A DNA stretch of 64,000 nucleotides from Streptomyces sp. P3 (lineage in GTDB: Bacteria; Actinomycetota; Actinomycetes; Streptomycetales; Streptomycetaceae): assembly GCF_003032475.1 (NCBI RefSeq), contig NZ_CP028369.1:3410001-3474000 (forward strand). Reading direction: 5' to 3'. Of this stretch, positions 9,413-16,963 are shown one piece after another. Each line of letters starts with the position of its first letter. Position 1 is the stretch's first letter. Position numbers and translations under genes: made by a program. Under the pieces are notes generated by a model that was not told the origin of the DNA, did not search any database, and worked only from the letters and a program-made list of their open reading frames with translations.

Positions 9413-9564
9413 GGGCGGTACTCCCTCACTGCGTGGCGCATGGGTCTGGCGGACAGGAGCGATCCTGCCATGCGCACCTGACGCGGGGCGGCAGGGAATG
9501 TGCGGCACGGGTCGCGGTGTTGTAGCGGGAGAGTTGCGTCTGCTGAGGATCTCTAGGGAGAGAC

Positions 9565-10209
9565 ATGTCGGAGAAGACCCCCGTCGACTTCTGGTTCGAC
9601 CCGCTGTGCCCGTGGGCCTGGATGACCTCCCGGTGGGTGCTGGAAGTGGAGAAGGTCCGTGACATCGAGGTCCGCTGGCATGTCATGAGCCTCGCCGTCC
9701 TCAACGAGAACAAGCTCGACGAACTGCCCGACGAGTACCGCGAGATGCTGGCGGTCAAGGCCTGGCAGCCGGTGCGCGTGGTCACCGCCGCCTGGCAGCT
9801 GCACGGCGAGGGCGTCCTCGGCTCGCTGTACACCGCTCTGGGCACCCGCATCCACAACAACGGCGAGGGCCCGACCCTGGAGGCCGTCGCCGGCGCGCTG
9901 AAGGACGTCGGCCTGCCCGCCTCCCTGATCGACTACGCCGAGCAGTCGGACTTCGAGTTCGACGCCCAGCTGCGCTCCTCCCACAAGGAGGGCATAGAGA
10001 AGGTCGGCCAGGACGTCGGTACCCCCGTCATCGCCGTGCCCGGACCCGACGGCGAGCAGATCGCCTTCTTCGGCCCCGTCGTCACCCCCGCCCCCCAGGG
10101 CGAGGAGGCCGGCCGCCTGTGGGACGGCACTCTCGCGGTGGCGTCGGTCCCCGGTTTCTACGAGATCAAGCGCACCCGGACCAAGGGCCCCGACTTCAGC
10201 AACCTGTGA
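9565..10209 (+). CDS. DsbA-fold protein of the mycothiol-dependent nitroreductase (Rv2466c) type
   Basis: 214 residues, soluble, no signal peptide. It starts with VDFWFDPLCPWAW, the position of the thioredoxin-fold active site. The family member Rv2466c of M. tuberculosis has CPWC here, whereas this protein has CPWA, keeping the nucleophilic Cys but lacking the resolving one. The rest (VGTPVIAVPG with the cis-Pro loop, EIKRTRTKGPDF) matches the family. It likely works with mycothiol in monothiol fashion. RBS AGGGAGAG lies 3 bases before the ATG. It is a single gene divergent from pepN. Confidence 0.8.
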   Translation: MSEKTPVDFWFDPLCPWAWMTSRWVLEVEKVRDIEVRWHVMSLAVLNENKLDELPDEYREMLAVKAWQPVRVVTAAWQLHGEGVLGSLYTALGTRIHNNGEGPTLEAVAGALKDVGLPASLIDYAEQSDFEFDAQLRSSHKEGIEKVGQDVGTPVIAVPGPDGEQIAFFGPVVTPAPQGEEAGRLWDGTLAVASVPGFYEIKRTRTKGPDFSNL

Positions 10210-10314
10210 GGCCGTGACGTGCGGCGTCCGCATCAGCACGGCCCGCCGCTCCCGCCCATCGGCCGGCACGGCGGCGTGACCCGCACGCCCCGAGGTCCCC
10301 GACCTCACAGGGCA

Positions 10315-10551
10315 CTACACCTGGGGGACCGGCCGCGGCGGCGTCCGGAACTCCTCCGGGAGGTCGAAGCCGGCCCTCCAGTTGAAGTAGGACTGCACCC
10401 GCACACAGCCCTGGCGGGTGCAGCGCCGGTATTTGTGGACGTCCGCGCTGTGCACCTGCCCGAGGGCGTAGGCGCGCTCGGCGTCGTGCAGGCGCCGGAA
10501 GTGCTGCTCGGTGTCCCCGCAGTTGGGGCAACGTCTCTTCGGAAGACCCAT
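10315..10551 (-). CDS. Small zinc-ribbon protein, function unknown
   Basis: 78 residues starting MGLPKRRCPNCGDTEQ. It carries CPNC near the N-terminus and CTRQGC about 35 residues later, a likely four-Cys zinc ribbon; the remainder is hydrophilic. The start at 10551 is preferred over the in-frame ATG at 10647, which would add a stretch with no recognisable features and overlap the terminator of the downstream operon. It sits alone between the convergent DsbA-fold gene and the sulfonate operon. Function not recognised. Confidence 0.65.
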   Translation of the reverse strand: MGLPKRRCPNCGDTEQHFRRLHDAERAYALGQVHSADVHKYRRCTRQGCVRVQSYFNWRAGFDLPEEFRTPPRPVPQV

Positions 10552-10646
10552 GCGGGCACTGTCGCCCGCGACGGCGTCCGCCGGGAACCCCCCGCGCCGT
10601 GCGGGCGTCGCGACTCGCACGGTCGCCGTACGGGAACGGCACGGCA

Positions 10647-10679
10647 ACGGCCCCGCGAGTCCTGTCCTCGCGGGGCCGT
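10647..10679. terminator. Strong terminator of the sulfonate operon
   Basis: Perfect 13-bp stem ACGGCCCCGCGAG / CTCGCGGGGCCGT with a 7-base loop, just downstream of the last (deleted) gene of the minus-strand sulfur operon. Confidence 0.75.
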
Positions 10680-10694
10680 CCCGTCACGGCGCGG

Positions 10695-10952
10695 TCACGC
10701 CGCGACGGACGTGTAGTGCGCCGCGCCCCCCTCGGTCGAGTAGCTCTCCTTGCCCTCGACGCCGACCGGGATGTCGCCGGCGAGGGTCACCCGGTGCAGC
10801 CGGCGCGGCTGCTTGTCGTAGTTGTGCACGTTGTGCACGTTGAGCGCCTCGCGCAGGGCGGTACGGGCGCCCTCGTCGAGGGGCCCGGCGACGTCGACGC
10901 CGCTGACGTGGGCGCCGATGTTCGCGGGGAGCTTGCGCAGGTGGAGGGAGAT
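10695..10952 (-). pseudogene. TauD/TfdA-type dioxygenase with most of the gene deleted
   Basis: An 86-codon open frame reads as the first ~38 residues of a taurine-dioxygenase-like protein (LHLRKLPANIGAHVSGVD, PLDEGARTALREALNVH) joined directly to its last ~45 residues (NYDKQPRRLHRVTLAGDIPV). The roughly 200 middle residues, which hold the HxD...H iron site and the 2-oxoglutarate site, are missing. At the join the 9-mer AACGTGCAC is present twice in tandem, as expected of deletion between short direct repeats. The apparent first codon is ATC, placed 7 bases after AAAGGA where ATG is expected. The frame is otherwise open, so the deletion may be fairly recent. It was the last gene of the operon. 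Confidence 0.8.
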
Positions 10953-10964
10953 GGGAGGGTCCTT

Positions 10965-12305
10965 TCAGACGGTGGCGAGTGTGGGGCCGACGTACTGGTT
11001 GGCGGGACGCGGCAGGCCGTACCGCTCGCGCAGGATCGTGCGCGGGCCGTACCCGGTACGCAGCAGCCCTCGGGCGCGCAGGACCGGGACGACGTGGTCG
11101 ACGAAGGCGTCGAGGCCGGAGGGGAGGACGGCGGGCATGATGTTGAAACCGTCGGCGGCGCCCTGCCGGAACCAGGTCTCGATCTTGTCGGCGACCTGCT
11201 CGGGCGTCCCCGCGAAGGTGAGATGCCCGCGGCCGCCGCCGAGCCGCCCGATCAGCTGCCGCACGGTGAGGCGTTCGCGCCGGGCGAGCTCCACCACGAG
11301 CGTGTAGCGGCTCTTCGCGCCCTCGATGGCCTCCTCGGACGGCAGAGCGGCGGGCAGCTCGGCATCCAACTCCAGTGTGCCGGGCTCCAGTTGCAGCAGC
11401 GACTCCAGCCGCCCGACGCCGTGCGCGTACACGATGTGGTCCTCGAGGACACGTTCGTGTTCCCGTGCCTCGGCCTCCGTGGAGCCGATCACCGGCACGA
11501 TCCCGGGCAGCACCTTGATGTGGTCCGGATCGCGGCCGCCCGCCGCCGTGCGGGCCTTCAGATCGGCGTAGAAGGCCTGCGCGTCGGCGAGGGTCTGCTG
11601 GGCGGTGAACACCGCCTCCGCGTACCGGGCGGCGAACACCTTGCCGTCCTCGCTCGAGCCCGCCTGCACCAGCAGGGGGTAACCCTGCGGCGAACGCGGG
11701 ACGTTGAGCGCGCCCTCGACGCTGAAGTACGTCCCCCGGTGCCGGGGCGGGTGGATCTTGCGGTCGTCGCCCCAGACGCCGGACGCCTTGTCGGCGACGA
11801 TCGTGTCGTCCTCCCAGCTGTCCCAGAGCTTCAGCGCCACGTCGAGGAACTCGGCGGCCCGGGCGTACCGCTCGGCGTGCGCGGGCTCGGCGTCGAGACC
11901 GAAGTTGCGGGCGGCCTCCGCACCGGCCGTGGTGACGATGTTCCAGCCGGCCCGGCCACCGCTGATGATGTCCAGCGAGGCGAACTTGCGGGCCAGGTTG
12001 TAGGGAGAGTTGTAGGAGGTCGACGCGGTGGCGATGAGACCGATGTGCTCGGTCGCCGTCGCCAGCGCGGTGAGCAGCGTGAGCGGCTCCAGCGAACCGG
12101 CCGGCCGCTGTGCCAGGTCGCCCCACAGCTGGGGGCCGTCGGCGAGGAACAGCGAGTCGAAGGCGCCGCGTTCGGCGGTCCGGGCCAGCCTGACGTAGTG
12201 GCTCAGCTCGACATGGGCGTGCGGATCGCTCTCGGGCAGCCGCCACGAGGCCTCGTGGTGACCGGTGTTCATGAGAAACGCGTTGAGATGAAGCTGGCGG
12301 GGCAT
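10965..12305 (-). CDS. LLM-class flavin-dependent monooxygenase (NtaA/SnaA/DszA family)
   Basis: 446 residues, the usual length for the NtaA/DszA group of two-component FMNH2-dependent monooxygenases. Family hallmarks: RQLHLNAFLMNTGHHEASWR, FDSLFLADGPQLW, STSYNSPYNLARKFASLD and GGRAGWNIVTT. These enzymes oxidise organosulfur or chelate substrates using reduced flavin from a separate reductase, which is not present here. Its place behind an SsuABC-like transporter suggests desulfonation or organosulfur use. The start has GAAGGA 5-6 bases upstream. Its stop is followed at once by the ribosome site of the deleted dioxygenase. Confidence 0.85.
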   Translation of the reverse strand: MPRQLHLNAFLMNTGHHEASWRLPESDPHAHVELSHYVRLARTAERGAFDSLFLADGPQLWGDLAQRPAGSLEPLTLLTALATATEHIGLIATASTSYNSPYNLARKFASLDIISGGRAGWNIVTTAGAEAARNFGLDAEPAHAERYARAAEFLDVALKLWDSWEDDTIVADKASGVWGDDRKIHPPRHRGTYFSVEGALNVPRSPQGYPLLVQAGSSEDGKVFAARYAEAVFTAQQTLADAQAFYADLKARTAAGGRDPDHIKVLPGIVPVIGSTEAEAREHERVLEDHIVYAHGVGRLESLLQLEPGTLELDAELPAALPSEEAIEGAKSRYTLVVELARRERLTVRQLIGRLGGGRGHLTFAGTPEQVADKIETWFRQGAADGFNIMPAVLPSGLDAFVDHVVPVLRARGLLRTGYGPRTILRERYGLPRPANQYVGPTLATV

Positions 12306-12470
12306 TGCGTGTCCTTCGGACGGTGGGAGGAGGAATGAACGCTGGGAAGACTCGGCCCGTCCGGCGGCGCCCCCTCTGGGGGGCTCGGGGACGAGGCCTG
12401 GCAGGGCCCGAATCGGGGGTCCGGGGGGCGGCGGCCCAAAGCAGGCGGACCGGCCGGCGACCGACCGGCT

Positions 12471-13208
12471 TCAGCCGATGTCCGCCGTCACGCCCAGCGC
12501 CGCAAGCAGCCGCTCGCGGTACTCGCCGAGCAGCGGATCCCGGTACGAGCGCGGATGCGGCCGCTCGACGGTCAGGTCGAGCCCGATCCGGCCGTGCTCC
12601 AGGACGAGCACGCGGTCGGCGAGCACCATCGCCTCGTCCACGTCGTGCGTGACGAGCAGCACGGAGGGCCGGTGGCGCTCCCACAGTTCGCGCAGCAGGG
12701 TGTGCATCTTGATCCGGGTGAGCGCGTCCAGCGCCCCGAACGGCTCGTCGGCCAGCAGGAGTTCGGGCTCGCGGACCAGGGAGCGGGCCAGTGCGGCGCG
12801 CTGCGCCTCACCGCCGGACAGCTCGTTGGGCCAGGCCCGCTCGCGTCCCTCAAGCCCGACCTCGGCGAGCGCCTCTTGCCCCCTGTGCCCGGCCTCCCGG
12901 CCGTCGAGGCCCAGCAGGACGTTCTCCAGCACCCGCCGCCAGGGCAGCAGTCGCGAGTCCTGGAAGACGACGGAGACCCGCTCCGGAGCCGTCAGCTCTC
13001 CGCCGCCGGCGACCGCGTGGTCCAGGCCCGCGACCGCCCGCAGCAGGGTGCTCTTGCCGGAGCCGCTGTGCCCGAGCAGGGCCACGAACTGTCCGGCGGG
13101 GATGTCCAGGTCGACGGCGTCGAGGACCGTGCGTCCGTCGAACGACCGGGTCAGACCGCGCAGTTGGACGCCAGCGGTACGGGTCAGCTGCTCAGTGTAC
13201 GGCGCCAT
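12471..13208 (-). CDS. ABC transporter ATP-binding protein, sulfonate/nitrate/taurine type
   Basis: 245 residues. Walker A GHSGSGKST, Q-loop FQDSRLLPWRR, signature LSGGEAQR, Walker B LLLADEPFGALD and the H-loop THDVDEA are all intact. The 'DSRLLPW' Q-loop and the size place it in the SsuB/TauB/NrtD group. Its start overlaps the end of the permease gene by 25 bases. A 165-base gap with a GCCCCC/GGGGGC hairpin separates it from the monooxygenase gene downstream, so some readthrough control is possible. Confidence 0.88.
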   Translation of the reverse strand: MAPYTEQLTRTAGVQLRGLTRSFDGRTVLDAVDLDIPAGQFVALLGHSGSGKSTLLRAVAGLDHAVAGGGELTAPERVSVVFQDSRLLPWRRVLENVLLGLDGREAGHRGQEALAEVGLEGRERAWPNELSGGEAQRAALARSLVREPELLLADEPFGALDALTRIKMHTLLRELWERHRPSVLLVTHDVDEAMVLADRVLVLEHGRIGLDLTVERPHPRSYRDPLLGEYRERLLAALGVTADIG

Positions 13209-14026
13209 GACAGCACCCTCCGTTCGACGAGACGGACCGCGCTGTCGGAGATCAGACCGAAGACGCCGTAGATGAGGAGGCCGACCAGGATGACGTCCGA
13301 CTGGCCGTAGTTCTGCGCCTGGAACATCATGTAGCCGAGGCCGCTGGTGGCGTTGATCTGCTCCAGGACGACCAGACCCAGCCAGGAGCCGGTGACGCCG
13401 AGCCGGAGGCCCACGAAGAATCCGGGCAGCGCGCCGGGAATCACGATCTCCCGGATGAATTGCACCCTCGACAGCCCCTGCACCTCGGCGAGTTCGACGA
13501 ACCGGTGGTCGATGCCGGACAACGCGGCATGGGTGTTGAGGTAGATCGGAATGTAGACGACGATCGCGATGATCGCGATTTTGAAGGTCTCGCCGATGCC
13601 CAGCCAGAGGATGAACAGCGGGATCAGGCCGAGCGTCGGGATCGCCCGGTTGAGCTGCACGGTCCCGTCGATCAGCGCCTCTCCGGTCCGGGACAGCCCG
13701 GATGCCAGGGCGAGCGCCACGCCGGCGGTCAGGCCGATCGCGAAGCCGTATCCGGCGCGCTCCAGCGAGGTGAGGACGTCGGTGGTGAGCGTGCCGTCGC
13801 TCCACAGCCGGGCGCCGGTCTCCAGCACCGTCCAGGGCGCGGGGATCGCCGCGGGGTCGAGCCGCCCGGCGGCGGAGGCGGCGGCCCACAGGGCGAGGAC
13901 GACGAGCGGTCCGGCCATGCGGGCGGCGGGCAGGCGTTTGCCGGGGGAGAGGCTGCGGCGGCGCCGTCGTCGGGGCGCCGGTTCGGCGGCCGCGAGGGGG
14001 GCCGTGCTCAGGGTGGTGGTGGTCAT
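13184..14026 (-). CDS. ABC transporter permease, sulfonate/nitrate/taurine type
   Basis: 280 residues with about six membrane helices. The inner-membrane coupling motif is visible in VELAEVQGLSRVQFIREIVIPGALPGFFVGLRLG (EAA-G type), characteristic of SsuC/TauC. The N-terminus is an Arg-rich cytoplasmic stretch (EPAPRRRRRRSLSPGKRL). The ATG at 14026 lies 6 bases beyond the stop of the binding protein. It works with the ATPase and lipoprotein of the same operon. Confidence 0.88.
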   Translation of the reverse strand: MTTTTLSTAPLAAAEPAPRRRRRRSLSPGKRLPAARMAGPLVVLALWAAASAAGRLDPAAIPAPWTVLETGARLWSDGTLTTDVLTSLERAGYGFAIGLTAGVALALASGLSRTGEALIDGTVQLNRAIPTLGLIPLFILWLGIGETFKIAIIAIVVYIPIYLNTHAALSGIDHRFVELAEVQGLSRVQFIREIVIPGALPGFFVGLRLGVTGSWLGLVVLEQINATSGLGYMMFQAQNYGQSDVILVGLLIYGVFGLISDSAVRLVERRVLSWRRTLSS

Positions 14027-14031
14027 GGCGG

Positions 14032-15087
14032 TCACTTCCGGTACTCGGCGGCTACGGACTTCGCGGCGATGCCCTCGAAGCGGTGGTCGAAGAGCGAGGA
14101 GACGTCGAACTCCTTCACGAAGCCGCCCTCCGCGAGCAGATCCGCGGTCTCCTGCTCCCATCGGACGGCTTCGGCCCAACTGGGCGGGAACAGCGGCTTG
14201 TTGGCGAGCGCGGTGATCGCCCGCGCCTGGTCGAGGTTCAGGTTCTGCGTCTTGACGTAGAACTCCTCGTTCCACACGTCCGGGTGCTCGTACTGCCACA
14301 CCTGGCCCTGCGCCCACTGCGGGATGTACGCGGCGACCGCGGCCGCCTTCGCCCTGTCGTTCAGCACGGACGCCGGCGCCCACAGCAGGTTGAGCAGGTC
14401 GACGACGTCGGTGGTGACGGTCCGGGCGCCCTTGGACGCGTACTGCTGGAGGTAGGCGGGCACCTGGGTGTTGCCGAGCGGGGCGACGTCGACCTGGCCG
14501 GACTGCAGCGCGGTGAGGAACTGGTTGCTGGTCAGCGGGACGAGCTGCACGTCGTCGTACGCCAGGCCGGCCTTCTTCAGCGCCCGCAGCAGGACCACGC
14601 CCTGGGCCTGTCCCTGCGAGAACGCCAGCTTCTTGCCGTGGAAGTCCGCCACGGTGCGGATGTCGCTGCCGGGCTTGGTGGCGAAGAGGTAGTTCGGCTT
14701 GCGCGTGATGTCGACAGCGACGATCTTCGCGTCGAAACCCTGGAAATGCGCCTGGATCGGCGGAATTCCCGCGTTGTTGGCGAGGTCCAGGGACTTCGCG
14801 CGGAACGCGTTGATGACGTCGGGCCCGGCCCCGATATTGAGCCAGTCCGACACCTCGAACGGCAACGCGGGCAGTTTCGCCAGCTTGAACTGCACCTGCT
14901 GGACGTTCTGGAAGGAGGAGATCCTCAGGCTCGTGCCGGCGGGCACCGTTGCCGTGAGCGGGGCGGTGGAGGGGCCCTTCCCGCTCGCGGCGGCGCTGCT
15001 CCGGGCGCAACCGCTGAGACCGGCGACACCGGCGGCGGCGCCGAGCAGGGAGGTGAGGAAGACGCGTCGGTCATGGATGGCAGGCAC
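14032..15087 (-). CDS. ABC transporter substrate-binding lipoprotein, sulfonate/nitrate/taurine type
   Basis: 351 residues. The N-terminus DRRVFLTSLLGAAAGVAGLSGC combines a possible twin-arginine signal with a lipobox LSGC (Cys near 27). The mature part is an SsuA/TauA-like type II binding fold (FEVSDWLNIGAGPDVINAF, ATKPGSDIRTVADFHGKKLA, QVDVAPLGNTQVPAYLQQY). It should capture an alkanesulfonate or related anion outside the membrane. It is the first structural gene of the operon, about 390 bases downstream of a leader peptide. Confidence 0.88.
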   Translation of the reverse strand: MPAIHDRRVFLTSLLGAAAGVAGLSGCARSSAAASGKGPSTAPLTATVPAGTSLRISSFQNVQQVQFKLAKLPALPFEVSDWLNIGAGPDVINAFRAKSLDLANNAGIPPIQAHFQGFDAKIVAVDITRKPNYLFATKPGSDIRTVADFHGKKLAFSQGQAQGVVLLRALKKAGLAYDDVQLVPLTSNQFLTALQSGQVDVAPLGNTQVPAYLQQYASKGARTVTTDVVDLLNLLWAPASVLNDRAKAAAVAAYIPQWAQGQVWQYEHPDVWNEEFYVKTQNLNLDQARAITALANKPLFPPSWAEAVRWEQETADLLAEGGFVKEFDVSSLFDHRFEGIAAKSVAAEYRK

Positions 15088-15479
15088 AGCGGGACCCCCA
15101 AGGGGAAAGCGGCGGAGAACGCAGACGGAACGCGGGAGCCGTCACGGAAAGACGGTCCGGGCCAGGGGAACGCACGCGCGCAGGATCACGCGGCGTCGGA
15201 CCGCGTTCTCCCGCCCGCGTCTGTGGAGAACGCGGCAAAGCGGACGGAGAACGCGGCGAGAAGGCGCGCCGGGCGCGCCGACGGCAGACAGTGCGTCAGC
15301 GACAGGCGGCGCGACAGCGACAGAGGGCGCGTCAGCGACAGAGGGTGCGACAGCTCATGGAATGTGTTTCCCGTCCACTGGAGCAGTGGGTCGATGTCCG
15401 GAGTTGTGAACCACGTGGCTTACGACGTGGCGGGTCCACGTCCGCGCACGCCTCGGGAGAGGCGCCGAGCGACAGCGCC
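15088..15479 (-). other. Long untranslated leader of the sulfonate operon, with an 18-bp tandem repeat
   Basis: About 390 bases between the leader peptide and the lipoprotein start. It contains 3.5 copies of an 18-bp repeat (GCGCGTCAGCGACAGAGG type) at 15291-15354, and a small hairpin CCACTG-GAG-CAGTGG at 15375-15389. No further gene is visible. A long structured leader behind a Cys-codon peptide fits attenuation-type control, but no clear antiterminator/terminator pair could be drawn by eye. Confidence 0.45.
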
Positions 15480-15572
15480 TCAGACCGGCCGACGACAGGT
15501 GGCCGTGCCCTGGCGTCGCAGGTCGACATAGCGACGCGACGTGAGGTTCCTGGACTGGGCGAGGGCGAACAT
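15480..15572 (-). CDS. Putative leader peptide of the sulfur-assimilation type
   Basis: 30-codon frame reading MFALAQSRNLTSRRYVDLRR then QGTATCRRPV. Short peptides with an R-R-(H/Y)-V-D-L core and a Cys near the end are common in Streptomyces just upstream of sulfate, sulfonate and cysteine genes, where they are annotated as putative leader peptides. The position upstream of an SsuABC-like operon fits this exactly. The single Cys codon near the end could sense Cys-tRNA charging. A TTGTGA ... TAGTGG pair (19-base spacing) upstream on the minus strand is a possible promoter. Confidence 0.7.
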   Translation of the reverse strand: MFALAQSRNLTSRRYVDLRRQGTATCRRPV

Positions 15573-15844
15573 GGCTGGAAGCGTAGGGCAGAGAACCTGA
15601 ATCCCACCAGACCACTAGGATTTCGTTGGCGGGAGTTCACAATCCCGTCGCAGGCGGAAAGGTGAGCGAAACATCCCCACCTCAGTGATCGGCGTCACGC
15701 CACACCCGGTGTAATGGGCATCTTTTGTGTGGAGTCCACCACGCCGCGGTCGCACCCTTTGTCGAGCGTTGACGGTGAGCGGCTCGACCGCGCTGGGATA
15801 GCGTCGCCGTGTTCCGATCCGCCCCCGATCCCCGCGGAGTCCCC

Positions 15845-16420
15845 ATGAGCACCGCCGCCACCCCCGCACGCCCCGGACAGGTCCTCGCCGACCTGCTCCC
15901 GGCCTCCCGCGTCCGGGACCTCGCGCTCGTACTCGGCGGTGCAGCGCTGACCGGACTCGCCGCCCAGATCGCGGTCCCCGTCCCCGGCAGCCCCGTTCCG
16001 GTGACCGGCCAGACCTTCGCCGCGCTGCTCGTCGGCACGACCCTCGGCGTCCGTCGCGGAGTCTCCTCGCTCGCCGTCTACGCGCTGGCCGGCCTGGCCG
16101 GCGTGCCGTGGTTCGCCGACGGCTCCTCCGGCATCGGCGTCTCCTTCGGCTACATCCTCGGCATGATCCTCGCGACGGCCGTCGTGGGCGCGCTCGCCCG
16201 CCGCGGCGCCGACCGTTCCGTGCCGCGCACGGCAGGCGCGATGCTGCTGGGCGAGGCCGTTATTTACGCCGTCGGCGTCCCGTACCTGGCCTACGCCGCC
16301 GACCTCTCGGCCTCCCAGGCGATCGCGGTGGGCCTCACCCCCTTCCTGATCGGGGACGCGGTCAAGGCGGCCCTGGCGATGGGCCTGCTGCCGACGGCGT
16401 GGAAGCTCGTCAAGCGGTAG
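15845..16420 (+). CDS. bioY: Biotin transporter BioY
   Basis: 191 residues with about six membrane helices. The BioY family pattern AAQIAVPVPGSPVPVTGQTFAALLVG is near residues 39-64, and the C-terminal region (FLIGDAVKAALAMGLLP) is typical. BioY is the substrate-binding S component of the energy-coupling factor biotin importer. No bioM/bioN genes are adjacent, so it would work alone or with a shared ECF module. The ATG at 15845 follows a CCCCGCGGAGTCC stretch with GGAG; an upstream in-frame ATG at 15809 is less likely. A TAGCGT -10-like element lies about 45 bases upstream. Confidence 0.9.
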   Translation: MSTAATPARPGQVLADLLPASRVRDLALVLGGAALTGLAAQIAVPVPGSPVPVTGQTFAALLVGTTLGVRRGVSSLAVYALAGLAGVPWFADGSSGIGVSFGYILGMILATAVVGALARRGADRSVPRTAGAMLLGEAVIYAVGVPYLAYAADLSASQAIAVGLTPFLIGDAVKAALAMGLLPTAWKLVKR

Positions 16421-16458
16421 GCACCTGCGACGAATTCCGGCCGGCGGGTCCGGTCGGT

Positions 16459-16513
16459 GCGGAAGAGGTCCGCCCGGGTCGTCCAGCGACGCGCCCCGGC
16501 GGACCTCTTCCGC
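16459..16513. terminator. Bidirectional terminator after bioY
   Basis: Perfect 16-bp inverted repeat GCGGAAGAGGTCCGCC / GGCGGACCTCTTCCGC with a 23-base loop. It lies between the end of bioY and the converging remnant of an anchored surface protein. Confidence 0.7.
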
Positions 16514-16551
16514 GTTCTTCGGCCCTTGGGCGTTCTGCGGCCCTTCGGGGT

Positions 16552-16955
16552 TCAGGTCGCCTTCGGCCCGGTCGGACGCCGGGACCACCACAGGCCGGCC
16601 GCGCCCGCCGTGAGCAGCGACGCCCCGGCCGCGCCGAGCGGCAGCAGGTCCCGTCCGACGCCGGTCCTCGGCAGTTCGTCGCCGACCGGGCTCACGGGCG
16701 TGTTGTCGGTGCCGAGGAGCAGCGGGGTGGCGGGCGCGTTCGGCTACGGGTTCGTCGTGCCGAACGGCACCGGGCCCTGCTGCCAGTACGTCTTCGCGCC
16801 GTCGGCGGTCTGGACGGGAAGGCAGATCTTTCCGGTCTTCCCCAGGTCGAAGGTCGCGTCCACCGCAAAGGACCTCGACGCGCCGGCCGCGAGACGGTCG
16901 ATGGGGCAGGAGAAACCGCTGTTGGATCCTTCCGGCAGGTCTTTCGCCGCGCCCG
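16552..16955 (-). pseudogene. C-terminal remnant of a sortase-anchored surface protein
   Basis: On the minus strand a frame reads CPIDRLAAGASRSFAVDATF, then QTADGAKTYWQQGPVPFGTTNP, then an in-frame TAG at 16744-16746. It continues in the same frame with DNTPVSPVGDELPRTGVGRD, a hydrophobic helix and WWSRRPTGPKAT-stop. LPRTG plus hydrophobic stretch plus positive tail is a sortase cell-wall sorting signal of the LPxTG kind. The upstream part of the gene, including any signal peptide, is absent: it ends near 16955 where the kinase remnant on the other strand begins. The premature stop and the missing N-terminus mark it as dead. Confidence 0.75.
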
Positions 16956-16963
16956 GCGGTCGG

